In this document: positions 46,393 to 54,926 of the stretch, one piece after another | Layout of the letters: every line of letters begins with the position of its first letter | Numbering within the stretch: the stretch's first letter is position 1 | Assembly: GCF_025979885.1 (NCBI RefSeq) | Contig: NZ_CP110139.1 | Span: forward strand, 2,790,001-2,854,000 | Direction of reading: 5' to 3' | Length of the DNA stretch: 64,000 bases | From: Hymenobacter sp. YIM 151500-1 | GTDB lineage: Bacteria; Bacteroidota; Bacteroidia; Cytophagales; Hymenobacteraceae | The notes under the pieces: model-generated | Seen by the model: only the letters and a program-made list of their open reading frames with translations | Told to the model about the DNA's origin: nothing | Database searches by the model: none | Program-made: the position numbers and the translations under genes

Positions 46393-47316
46393 CTACCCTC
46401 TTTCGGCCCATAGCATGGAAAGCAGCCCGGCCAGCATCAGCACCTTGCACCAAGTGCTGAGCGCCGCAAAATGGCGGCGGCGGTCGGCGCGGGCCAGCTG
46501 CCAGGCTAGGCCGCCCAGCGGGGCCAGCACCAGCCCCAGCAGCCAGCCGCCCAGCAGCCGGTGCCCCGTGCGCCAGGCTTCCAGGCCGGCGCCCGCCACC
46601 AGCAGGGCCAGGCATGCCAGGAAAAACCCTGCCACCCACTTGGTGCGAGCCACGCCCCACACCAGGGGCAGGGTACGGCAGTCGTGGGCGGCGTCGCCGC
46701 GCATGTCCTCTACGTCTTTCACAATCTCGCGCACCACGGTAAGCAGAAAAGCCGCCAGAGCATACACCCACACGGCCTCCGAGCCGGTCCGGGCTTGCAG
46801 CTCGGGCAGCAGCACCAGGGCACCCGTGAGCGTGGCAATGGTGACGTTGCCCACCAGGGCCACCCGCTTAAACCGCGCCGAGTAGCCCCACAGCATCAGG
46901 GCCGAGCCCAGGTGCACCAGGCCCAGGCGCGGAGCCAGGGCCCCGCTCACCACCACGCCCAGCCCCGAGAGCAGCACATGAGCCAGCATGGCGTGGCGGC
47001 GGTTGACGGTGCGCCCCACCACCAGCCGGCCGGGCCGGTTGATGGCGTCAATCTTCACGTCGTAGTAGTCGTTGATGATGTAGCCGCCGGCGGCCACGCT
47101 CAGGGAGGCCAGCAGGAGCAGGCCAAACTCAGCGGGTAGCACCTGCGGCCAGGACGCGCCAGGCAGCAGCAGGCAGGCCCGCACCAGCACCAGGCACAAG
47201 GCCATCATAAGCAGGTTGGGCAGGCGCACCAGCCGGCTCAGCTGCCGCCACACCCCTTCCGGTGGCCCGTCGGCGGGCAGCGGGGCAGAAGCAGATCCGG
47301 CGGCAGTGGGCGTCAT
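46393..47316 (-). CDS. UbiA-family prenyltransferase (geranylgeranylglycerol-phosphate type)
   Basis: This 307-residue inner-membrane enzyme has about eight or nine helices. The first aspartate motif is NDYYDVKIDAINRPGRLVVG and the second is DVEDMRGDAAHDCRTLPLVWG; both bind Mg-diphosphate. RLVRLPNLLMMALCLVLVRACLL before motif 1 is common in Bacteroidota members named geranylgeranylglycerol-phosphate geranylgeranyltransferase. The product could be a quinone or another prenyl lipid. The start at 47,316 is preferred, because the longer frame passes into the terminator of the csp gene. Confidence 0.87.
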   Translation of the reverse strand: MTPTAAGSASAPLPADGPPEGVWRQLSRLVRLPNLLMMALCLVLVRACLLLPGASWPQVLPAEFGLLLLASLSVAAGGYIINDYYDVKIDAINRPGRLVVGRTVNRRHAMLAHVLLSGLGVVVSGALAPRLGLVHLGSALMLWGYSARFKRVALVGNVTIATLTGALVLLPELQARTGSEAVWVYALAAFLLTVVREIVKDVEDMRGDAAHDCRTLPLVWGVARTKWVAGFFLACLALLVAGAGLEAWRTGHRLLGGWLLGLVLAPLGGLAWQLARADRRRHFAALSTWCKVLMLAGLLSMLWAERG

Positions 47317-47368
47317 TACAAGCAGCAACACGAGCGAGCCGGCAAAGATGCACGATGCCCAGCAAAAG

Positions 47369-47400
47369 AAAGCCCCTCCCAGCATGGGGAGGGGCTTTGC
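47369..47400 (-). terminator. Terminator of the cold-shock gene
   Basis: A perfect 12-bp stem, AAAGCCCCTCCC / GGGAGGGGCTTT, with a 6-base loop lies 35 bp after the csp stop codon and upstream of the prenyltransferase start. Confidence 0.75.
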
Positions 47401-47432
47401 TGTATGCTAAAAACCTTATGTAAAGCTGATGC

Positions 47433-47627
47433 TTACAGTTTCTTCACATTTACCGCATTAACACCTTTGCGGCCTTCCTGCGTGTCAAACTCCACGCGGT
47501 CATTCTGTTGGATCTGGCCCCCGTTAAGACCGGTAACATGGACGAAGAAATCTTCCTTCGTGCCGTCTTCCGTAATGAAGCCGTAGCCCTTCGACTCATT
47601 AAAGAATTTTACGGTTCCTGTTTTCAT
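47433..47627 (-). CDS. Cold-shock domain protein
   Basis: This 64-residue OB-fold RNA/DNA chaperone carries both ribonucleoprotein motifs: KGYGFI (RNP1) and DFFVHV (RNP2). MKTGTVKFFNESKGYG is the classic start. The length fits CspA-type proteins. It is monocistronic, with a terminator downstream. Confidence 0.96.
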   Translation of the reverse strand: MKTGTVKFFNESKGYGFITEDGTKEDFFVHVTGLNGGQIQQNDRVEFDTQEGRKGVNAVNVKKL

Positions 47628-47764
47628 GAAATAAAGAAAATGGAGTGAATGATGGTCGGGTAAATATAGAGGTAAATTAGAAAAGCACAACCCTTGCGCC
47701 ACGCAACCAGACCGGGGCCAACAGACTGCTAAAAACGGCTAAACCGGCCCCCAGGTTGCTTGTC

Positions 47765-48268
47765 CTACCATTTCTGCTGGTGCCTGAGCACGGCCTCAAT
47801 CAGCTCGCGCGCGGCGCCGTGCCCGCCGGGCAGGGCCGCGGCATAGTTGCTGATGGCCCGCACATCGGCGGCGGCGTCGGCGGGGCAGGCCGCTACGGCG
47901 CAGCGCCGCATTACCTCCACGTCGGGCACGTCGTCGCCCATGTAGGCAATGTGGGCGGGGTCGAGGCGGTAGGTGTTAATGTAGGTATTGAAGATTTTCA
48001 TCTTGTCATCGACACCCAGGAAAATGTCGCGCACGTCGAGCGACTCCAGCCGCTTGCGTACGCCTTCTTCCTCGCGGCCCGAGATAACAGCCACCCGGTA
48101 GCCCTGGCGCAGGGCGTGCCGGATGGCGTAGCCGTCGCGGATGTGGAAGGCCCGCGCCTGCTCGCCCGAGTTCAGGGCCAGCAGCGTACCATCGGTCAGC
48201 ACGCCATCCACGTCGAAGATAAAGGCGGAAATGACCGCCAGGTCGGGTAGGATACGGGTTGCACTCAT
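47765..48268 (-). CDS. kdsC: 3-deoxy-D-manno-octulosonate 8-phosphate phosphatase (HAD-IIIA)
   Basis: This 167-residue HAD phosphatase releases Kdo for lipopolysaccharide. The catalytic aspartates are in AFIFDVDGVLTDGTL, motif II Thr/Ser is in VAVISGREEEGVRKR, and motif III/IV in AYMGDDVPDVEVMRRC. It lacks a cap domain, as KdsC does. The start at 48,268 gives MSATRILPDL; upstream residues are not conserved in type. It is cytoplasmic. Confidence 0.92.
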   Translation of the reverse strand: MSATRILPDLAVISAFIFDVDGVLTDGTLLALNSGEQARAFHIRDGYAIRHALRQGYRVAVISGREEEGVRKRLESLDVRDIFLGVDDKMKIFNTYINTYRLDPAHIAYMGDDVPDVEVMRRCAVAACPADAAADVRAISNYAAALPGGHGAARELIEAVLRHQQKW

Positions 48269-48394
48269 GCCAGAAACCAAAGAAAAACAGCAAGGGATAA
48301 AATGCCGAAGAGCGGCCGGCGGCCGGAGCAACGGTAACGGTTAGGTTCCACTCCTTTCGCTGGTCACTCTTCGGGCTGGCAGCCAGGCCGCCGC

Positions 48395-48631
48395 CTATTG
48401 GTTATCGCGCCACTCGTACACCCACTTGGCCTGAATCTGCTCCAGGTGGCCCTCATTGGCCTGCTCGCGGGTGCCGGCGAAGTTGGGCAAGCTCAGCACC
48501 CACTCCAGCAAGTCGGTGAAGCGGATGCGGTAAATCTTGTTTTCGCCGAATTCGTCGCCGAACTTCTCGTAGAGCGCCATGGCAATGTCCTCATGGTCGC
48601 CCCAGTGTATGGGGGGCTCGAAGTGGTTCAT
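48395..48631 (-). CDS. iscX: Fe-S assembly protein IscX
   Basis: This 78-residue acidic protein modulates Fe-S cluster assembly by IscS. It shows the family layout: WGDHEDIAMALYEKFGDEF, then YRIRFTDLLEWVLSLPNFAG and QIQAKWVYEWRDNQ. A downstream partner on the same strand orientation is fdx (48,758), 126 bp upstream in transcription. Both are typical ISC accessory genes, but iscS/iscU are not in the window. Confidence 0.88.
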   Translation of the reverse strand: MNHFEPPIHWGDHEDIAMALYEKFGDEFGENKIYRIRFTDLLEWVLSLPNFAGTREQANEGHLEQIQAKWVYEWRDNQ

Positions 48632-48757
48632 GTGGGAAAGTTTAGAAGGGAGAAAGTTTATAAGTTAAAAAGTTGGCTGAAGCAGCTACAAATGCCTGTA
48701 AATTGGGCTCAGAAGTTCACTTTCTACTTTCTCAACTTTCTAACTTCTCAACTACAC

Positions 48758-49087
48758 TTAGTGGCCGAGGAAGTTCTGGGGCGGAATCAGCACAACCAGA
48801 TCTTCGTTGCCCTGCACCACGCACTGGCAGCCCAGGCGGGAGTTGATGCGCGGATTGATGGCCCGGTCGATGAAGTCTTCTTCCTTATCCGAAATTTCCG
48901 GCAAATCGTCCTCCCCCGCCAGGACGTAGACGTGGCAGGTGCTACAGCCGCACACGCCGCCGCAGTTGTGCTGAAGCTGAATATCGTTGTTGAGGGCCAC
49001 ATCCAGCACCGATTCGCCCTGGGCGGCCACGTGGGTCTGGTCGGGCTGGCCGTCCTGAAACTTGAAGGTGATGTTGACGACTTTCAC
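48758..49087 (-). CDS. fdx: 2Fe-2S ferredoxin (ISC/adrenodoxin type)
   Basis: This 109-residue electron carrier has cluster ligands C42-x5-C48-x2-C51 (HNCGGVCGCSTCHVYV) and a late Cys in GCQCVVQGNEDL. The acidic stretch EISDKEEDFIDRAINPR is typical of adrenodoxin-type ferredoxins in Fe-S cluster assembly. The start is a GTG at 49,087 (MKVVNITFKF). It is followed by iscX. A repeat-rich gap (family F words) separates them. Confidence 0.92.
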   Translation of the reverse strand: MKVVNITFKFQDGQPDQTHVAAQGESVLDVALNNDIQLQHNCGGVCGCSTCHVYVLAGEDDLPEISDKEEDFIDRAINPRINSRLGCQCVVQGNEDLVVLIPPQNFLGH

Positions 49088-49147
49088 GGCGTAACTCGTT
49101 GAGCGGGGCTAAATGCGGGCACGAAGGTACGCACCCCTGCCTCCGAA

Positions 49148-49972
49148 TCAAAGCTGGGCACCGGCCTCATTGTTTGGCAGCGGCCCGCTGGCAATATGCT
49201 GAATGCTGCGCGTCAGCTCATTATACAGGTGCTGCCAGCCCGGATGGGCGGCCAGCGCCTCCTGGTGCCGGGCCAGGGTGGGGGCGTCGTGGCGCAGGGC
49301 CGGGCCGGTTTGCACGGTGAAGGGCGGGGCGGCCAGGGCTTTGCTCACGGTTTCCATCACCAGCGGGTGCAGCAGCTCGAAGGGCAAGCCGGCCTCGGTA
49401 GCCAGGGCGTGCCCGATGCCCAGCAGGTGGTTGATGAAGTTGCAGGCAAACACGGCGGCCACGTGCAGGCGCAAGCGCTGCGCGGTATCCACGGGGCGTA
49501 CGTCGGCGCTGAGGCGGCGGGCCAGCTCCCGCAGCTGGCCGTAGGTAGCGGCGTCGGCGGCTTCCAGGCACAGGGGCACGGCGTGCCAGTTGATGGTCCG
49601 GCCGGGGCTGAAGGTCTGGAGCGGATACAGCACGCCGGCGCGCACCTGGGGCACGGCCGCCACCGCCGCCAGGGGCAGGGCGCCGGCCGTGTGCGCCACC
49701 ACCGCCCCGGCCGGAAAGCGGGCCGCGGCCAGCACAACGGGCACGGCCGCATCGGGCACCAGCAATAGGTAGAGGTCGGCCGGGGGCAGCTGGGTTAGGT
49801 CGGTGCCGGCGGTGGCGCCGGGCAGCTGCCGGGCCAGGGCCGCGGCCGAAGCGGCCGTGCGGCTCCAGACGTGGCGCACCGAGCAGCCCGCCGCCACCAG
49901 CGCCGGCCCCAGGTGCTGGGCCACGCGCCCCGCCCCGAGCAGCACCACCGAGTGTAATGCAGAAGTAGCCAT
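49148..49972 (-). CDS. Rossmann-like/DUF2520 domain protein
   Basis: This 274-residue cytoplasmic protein starts with a nucleotide-binding fold (SVVLLGAGRVAQHLGPALVAAG) and continues with a helical DUF2520 C-terminal domain (RLRLHVAAVFACNFINHLLGIGHALATEAGLPF). It resembles F420-dependent/ketopantoate-like reductases in fold. The pocket residues VVAHTAGALPLAAV suggest NAD(P) or similar binding. The substrate is unknown. The start at 49,972 precedes the fold directly. Confidence 0.87.
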   Translation of the reverse strand: MATSALHSVVLLGAGRVAQHLGPALVAAGCSVRHVWSRTAASAAALARQLPGATAGTDLTQLPPADLYLLLVPDAAVPVVLAAARFPAGAVVAHTAGALPLAAVAAVPQVRAGVLYPLQTFSPGRTINWHAVPLCLEAADAATYGQLRELARRLSADVRPVDTAQRLRLHVAAVFACNFINHLLGIGHALATEAGLPFELLHPLVMETVSKALAAPPFTVQTGPALRHDAPTLARHQEALAAHPGWQHLYNELTRSIQHIASGPLPNNEAGAQL

Positions 49973-50305
49973 ACGGAAGCAAAGAAACACGCCGCCGCGC
50001 ACTTGGCCCCGGCCACACCGGAGCCGCCCCACGCCGCGCAGCCGAATCTGCCGGGTGCTTAGCTGCGCAGACTAGCCGGTAGTGCCCTGGAGGTGGTGTT
50101 GGCGGCCCTGGGGCGGATTGCCAGTCAGGTACTGATACTTATTTTTCTAGCTGTCAGCCGAAAATATGGCTGCTGCCGCCGATATGATTTTAATTTTTAG
50201 CGGGACTTCTTGAAGTATTTTCAGAATATTGCTCCGCTTTCCACCTTGCCTTCCCCAGCCATGCACGCGTGCTGGCTTTTCTTCCCTTCCAACTTTCTTT
50301 CACGT

Positions 50306-53137
50306 ATGCCCAACTCCTACTTTTCCTGGCCCTCCCTGCCGCTGGCGGGCTGGGCGCTGGCGGCTCTCGGCCTGATTGCCCTGCCAGCACCGGCCCAGCA
50401 TCTTTCTCCGCAACCTGCCCCAGCCGAAACGCAGGCGCCAGAGTCGGTTACCGGCCCCACGGCCCGGCGCCCCCAGGGTACCACGGCCATGCCCTACACC
50501 ACCGCCCTGGCCCTGAACGTAGCCGGCACCTACACCGACCTAGGCACGGGCGGCACGGTCATCAGCACCCCCAACAACGACGACGCCAACTCCCAGCCCC
50601 AAGAAATCGGGTTTCCCTTTTCCTACAATGGCACCACGTTTTCGCGGTTTGTGCTGAACACCAACGGCTTCATCAAGCTGGGCGAAGCAGCCCCGGCCGC
50701 CAACGCGCTAAACGTGCTGCTCAACACCACCGACGCCAACGTGCTGGCGCCAGCCTCGGGTGTGGACCTGGAAGGCGCCGCCGACCAAGCCGCCAACCCG
50801 ACGGAGTTTCGGGTGGCCACTACCGGCGCGGCGGGCAGCCGGGTGTGCACCATTCAGTTCAAGAACCTGCGCGACAAACCCACCGGAACGGGCACTACGG
50901 CCATTCCGGCGCAGATGAGCACCATGCAGTTCCAGATTCGGCTGTACGAAGGCTCCAATACCATTGACTTCGTGTACGGTACCTGGACCGCCACCGCCAA
51001 TACGCCCACCGGGCAACCCTTCCGTATTGGCTTGAAAGGCAACGCCTTGAGCAACGGCACCACGCCCACGGCCGCCGACCTGGCCGAGCTGAGCCTAGTT
51101 GCCAAACCCAGCCTTTCTGCCTGGAGCACCGCCACGTTTGCCAACACCACCGTATCGGGCACGCAAACTTTTCCGGCTTCGCACTTTGTCCGCAACACGG
51201 TGCTGCCCGACCCCGGCCGCACGTACCGGTTCCGGGCGGTGCTGCCGGCCACCGATGCAGCCGTAGCCACTATTCACACCCTGGGCAAGCTGGCCGTGCC
51301 CAACTCCTTGCCGCACACGGTAGTGGCGGCCGTTACCAACCGCGGCACGGCGGCCCTGACCAACCTGCCCGTGACGCTCACCGTGTCGGGGGCCAACACC
51401 TTTACCAGCACCAAAACCATTACCACGCTAGCGGCCGGTGCCACGGCCGCCGTTACCTTCGATGCTTACCCGGCTACGCTGGCGCTGGGTACCAACAACT
51501 TGAGCGTGAGCGTGCCCGATGATGCCGAAAGCAGCAATAACACGCTGACCTACACCCAGCAGGTAACCAGCAACGCCCTGGCCTACGTGGACGACCGGCA
51601 GCCGATGAACCCTACAGGCATTGGGGCTGCCGATGCCATGCTGGCCGCCCGCTACACCGTGTCGCAGCTTTCGTACCTGAACGAGGTGAAAGCCACGTTT
51701 GTGGCTAATGCTAACAATACGGGCGGCTTCCGGATTGTAATTTATGATGCCACGGGAGCTAACAACACACCGGGCAACGAGCTGTACACCTCGACAGTGC
51801 AAAACCGCACGGCAGCGGGCGGCACCATTACCGTGCCTTTACCTGGCGTACCGGTGAATGGCTCATTTTTTATTGCCATTCGCGAAGCTGCTACCAACGT
51901 ATTCCTCGGCTACCAGGTAGAGAATCCATTGCGCGTTAACACGTTTTACTTCCAGGTTCCGGGTGGGGCCTGGACGGCGCTCAGCTCAAACAACCCGCTG
52001 CGCCTAGCCCTGGATGCTACGCTGGGCGTTGCGCCGGCTTGCCCCATTCCGGTTGCCATAACCATTGGCAACGTACAGGCCCGCAGCGCCACCATCACCT
52101 TCACGGCTTCGGCCAACGCAACTTCTTTCACGGTATTATACGGCCCGGCGGGCTTCAATCCCGCCACCGAGGGCGCGCGCGTGACGAGTGCTACTTCGCC
52201 CATTCCGTTGGCCGGCCTCGTGGGCAACACGCGCTACGACGTATACGTGCAGGCGAACTGCGGCGGCACCGACAAAAGCATACTGCTGGGTCCTTTCACC
52301 TTCCGTACGCCCTGCGACGTGCCTCAGCTGGTGACAACTTTCCCGTACCGCGAGAATTTCGACAACGTGCTGGCCGGCACGCCGTTGTGCGAAGCTACCA
52401 TCCTCAACGATAACAACGACAACCGGACCTGGCGCGTAGCGTCCACCTACACCAACAATAAGCAGACGATTCAGCTGGCCGAATCGGGCCCCAACGCCCT
52501 GCTGTACGAGTACAGCACCGTGGCCGGCGCCAACGCCGACGACTGGTATTTCACGGCGCCGCTCAGCCTGAAAGCCAACATGCGCTATCAGCTGTCGTTC
52601 CGCTACCGTACGTTCAGCACCCTGCCCGAGCGGCTGGAAGTGAAATACGGCACGGGCACCACGGCCGCTGCCCAAACCAACCTGCTGTGGCAAAACGATA
52701 ACATTACCACCCAGGCCTACACCTCGGCTAATGCTACCAGCACCCCGGCCGTGGCCCTGATGGCACCCACTGCGGACGGCACTTACTACGTGGGCTTCCA
52801 CGTGTACAGCCTTGCCGACCAGTTTCTGCTGGCCCTGGACAACGTGGAAATTACCGCTGCGGCCGTAACGGGCACTTCTCAGGCACTGATGCGGGCGGTG
52901 AACTTTTACCCCAACCCCACGGCGGGTCAGCTGACAGTGGACGTGCGCGGAGCCAGCGCCCGCGGCGGCTTGCAAGTGGAAGTAACCAACCTGCTCGGCC
53001 AGCGTGTGCACACCGCCACCGTCCGCGACAACGCCGAAAACACCCTGAATCTGTCTCACCTCGCCGGTGGCATGTACACCGTAAAAGTGCTGGCCGGCAA
53101 CGAGTACATGGTGCGCAACGTGGTACTGGCGAAGTAG
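50306..53137 (+). CDS. Large secreted T9SS cargo protein (multi-domain)
   Basis: This is a 943-residue protein with a signal peptide (LAGWALAALGLIALPAPAQH). In order: an N-terminal beta domain (about 60-310, PFSYNGTTFSRFVLNTNGFIKLGE), a CARDB-like Ig domain (about 345-440), a fibronectin-III-like domain (about 615-690, ITIGNVQARSATITFTASAN), a choice-of-anchor/MAM-like beta domain (about 700-860), and a type A T9SS sorting domain (NFYPNPTAGQLTVDV ... GGMYTVKVLAGNEYMVRNVVLAK). It should be secreted by T9SS and fixed to the surface; PorZ is in the same window. No catalytic motif is visible. Confidence 0.9.
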   Translation: MPNSYFSWPSLPLAGWALAALGLIALPAPAQHLSPQPAPAETQAPESVTGPTARRPQGTTAMPYTTALALNVAGTYTDLGTGGTVISTPNNDDANSQPQEIGFPFSYNGTTFSRFVLNTNGFIKLGEAAPAANALNVLLNTTDANVLAPASGVDLEGAADQAANPTEFRVATTGAAGSRVCTIQFKNLRDKPTGTGTTAIPAQMSTMQFQIRLYEGSNTIDFVYGTWTATANTPTGQPFRIGLKGNALSNGTTPTAADLAELSLVAKPSLSAWSTATFANTTVSGTQTFPASHFVRNTVLPDPGRTYRFRAVLPATDAAVATIHTLGKLAVPNSLPHTVVAAVTNRGTAALTNLPVTLTVSGANTFTSTKTITTLAAGATAAVTFDAYPATLALGTNNLSVSVPDDAESSNNTLTYTQQVTSNALAYVDDRQPMNPTGIGAADAMLAARYTVSQLSYLNEVKATFVANANNTGGFRIVIYDATGANNTPGNELYTSTVQNRTAAGGTITVPLPGVPVNGSFFIAIREAATNVFLGYQVENPLRVNTFYFQVPGGAWTALSSNNPLRLALDATLGVAPACPIPVAITIGNVQARSATITFTASANATSFTVLYGPAGFNPATEGARVTSATSPIPLAGLVGNTRYDVYVQANCGGTDKSILLGPFTFRTPCDVPQLVTTFPYRENFDNVLAGTPLCEATILNDNNDNRTWRVASTYTNNKQTIQLAESGPNALLYEYSTVAGANADDWYFTAPLSLKANMRYQLSFRYRTFSTLPERLEVKYGTGTTAAAQTNLLWQNDNITTQAYTSANATSTPAVALMAPTADGTYYVGFHVYSLADQFLLALDNVEITAAAVTGTSQALMRAVNFYPNPTAGQLTVDVRGASARGGLQVEVTNLLGQRVHTATVRDNAENTLNLSHLAGGMYTVKVLAGNEYMVRNVVLAK

Positions 53138-53646
53138 TGAAGTGCTAAGCCTAGCTCAGGGGCCATTATGCAATAAATCTCCCTTTATCTTAACAAGGAT
53201 GGCAGCTTTATAAGCTGCCATCCTTGTTTATAAATTAACTCAAAAATACCGCAACCACCTACTCTACCTGTTAAACTGCTATAGCAATGACTTTTAAATA
53301 GTTTGGTGCTAGTTAAAAGTCAATAATAATAATTTTATGCAATTACATATACATAGTTATAGCCGGCTCAGAGCACCATTACTTTTCTGATTAAGTAAGT
53401 ACATCACAAGTTGACACATTTTCTATAATCGTGATGATGCCAAATGTCAGTATTATAACTATTTATAGCTGATTAGATTAATTTTATAAAACTATAAAAT
53501 TATAAATATTTTATCAAAAACTCACTCTACGTTAGGACATCAGTATGTATAGTATGAATTTTCTATAAAAATACATTGAACTATTGTAATCCAGTTATTA
53601 TCTCTCTAACTAGCGTTAGAACTAATAACCCAAACGAAATTTCATA
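53138..53646. other. AT-rich intergenic region with terminator
   Basis: After the terminator at 53,192 the remaining ~415 bp are strikingly AT-rich, with runs such as 'ataataattttatg' and 'aaactataaaattataaat'. No open frame of note, repeat family or clear promoter is recognised. It contrasts sharply with the GC-rich rest of the window and continues into the AT-rich gene at 53,647. Confidence 0.6.
53192..53229 (+). terminator. Terminator after the T9SS cargo gene
   Basis: A perfect 17-bp stem, AACAAGGATGGCAGCTT and its complement, with loop TAT runs into TTGTTTATAAATT. It ends the 50,306 gene. Confidence 0.85.
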
Positions 53647-54858
53647 ATGAGAAGACTAGTGCTAACATCCGCAGTGCTCTCGATGATACTTTCATCGTGC
53701 GAAAGTGTCATGAACGATGAGGCTCAGCCCAAATTAGATGGCAAAAGTTCCGCTAAGTTTGTTTTAACTGATGGCGCCGAAGATCCTGATGGTGGCACCA
53801 TTGATCTTACACCACAACTTCGCAACCAGTATCTTGACAACCTTGCTAAGACATTAGCAATAGTAATCAGAAAAAATCCTGAAGTCGGTCGAATTATAAA
53901 AAATAACGCTTTACAGAAAATCGATGGAGATTACGACATATTGTACAGCAACTTAGAAAACACCAATGTAAGTGGTTCAACAATTGGTGAATTGATGCGG
54001 CAGGAGGGATTTCAGAATTTCATACCTAAAGCTGGAGAAAACACGGTTTCACTCGGTATTAGTGATGAATATAGCAAGAAAACTATTATATCTATTCCAT
54101 CTAATATTGAAGATTATACCGAAAATATTATTCTAAACACGAAAGTGGCTTCTTTCCCGTTTGGAAATGATGAAACAATTAGTTCTGTTGTTGCTTACGA
54201 TGGCGATGGAAATTCTAGTACTGTAAGTGCATTACAAGAGCCGTCAGAGCCATATGTGGTAGTTAGCTTTGGTGAACGTATTGATGATGCTGGTCTAGTT
54301 AAGGAAGAGTTTAGAAACCTGAATGACCCATCAGGCCGTACTCAAAATCGTAATGTAAATGATGGTGAGTTTATCACAGCTATTAAATGCAATAATTTAG
54401 GGGCTATTGAACCTTGGTTGAGAGGGAAACCTGAATTAAGATTGTACGTTGCGAGTGCCGTTGCTGATTTAAATACAAGCGGTCCTCCGACGGTAAACGG
54501 TGTGAAAATACAGGATGGTGTCTTATTTGCTACTGCTAAGAGAAAGGAAATTGATAATAAGTTTTATTCTGTTAATGATTATAGATTATTCACTTGGACT
54601 CAAAAGTATTCCGATTATTACACGATGGCCTGGATAGAAGAAGATGGCGGACCTACCGTAACATTTAAACTTAGTGTCACACCCAAATTCGCTTTTGTAA
54701 CTACTTCTACAGCTGATTTGAACATTGATTTTAGCAACTGGGAAAAGGATGATAATTTAGGTTCTGTTCAAGTGTACAGGCCTGATCTGGCAGCCAATAC
54801 TTTGGGTGAAATTAGATTTGGAACAACATTTACAACACAAATAATATCCAAACCCTAA
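53647..54858 (+). CDS. AT-rich lipoprotein of unknown function
   Basis: This 403-residue lipoprotein has the lipobox SMILSSC. The next segment, NLAKTLAIVIRKNPEVGRIIKNNALQKIDGDYDILY, resembles the start of some Bacteroidota secreted proteins, but I cannot name the family. The remainder is beta-rich without a metal motif. Codon use (AAA, ATT, GAT, TTA) is unlike every neighbour, and the upstream gap is also AT-rich, so horizontal transfer is likely. It is followed by a terminator shared with ccmF. Confidence 0.85.
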   Translation: MRRLVLTSAVLSMILSSCESVMNDEAQPKLDGKSSAKFVLTDGAEDPDGGTIDLTPQLRNQYLDNLAKTLAIVIRKNPEVGRIIKNNALQKIDGDYDILYSNLENTNVSGSTIGELMRQEGFQNFIPKAGENTVSLGISDEYSKKTIISIPSNIEDYTENIILNTKVASFPFGNDETISSVVAYDGDGNSSTVSALQEPSEPYVVVSFGERIDDAGLVKEEFRNLNDPSGRTQNRNVNDGEFITAIKCNNLGAIEPWLRGKPELRLYVASAVADLNTSGPPTVNGVKIQDGVLFATAKRKEIDNKFYSVNDYRLFTWTQKYSDYYTMAWIEEDGGPTVTFKLSVTPKFAFVTTSTADLNIDFSNWEKDDNLGSVQVYRPDLAANTLGEIRFGTTFTTQIISKP

Positions 54859-54871
54859 ATCGGAATTATTG

Positions 54872-54916
54872 AAGCACAAAAAGCTCCGGTGCGCGGCACT
54901 GGAGCTTTTTGTGCTT
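54872..54916. terminator. Bidirectional terminator between lipoprotein gene and ccmF
   Basis: A 16-bp stem, AAGCACAAAAAGCTCC and GGAGCTTTTTGTGCTT, with a 13-base loop lies 13 bp after the lipoprotein gene and 11 bp beyond the ccmF stop. A/T runs within the stem suit both directions. Confidence 0.85.
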
Positions 54917-54926
54917 GTGAGAGTAT

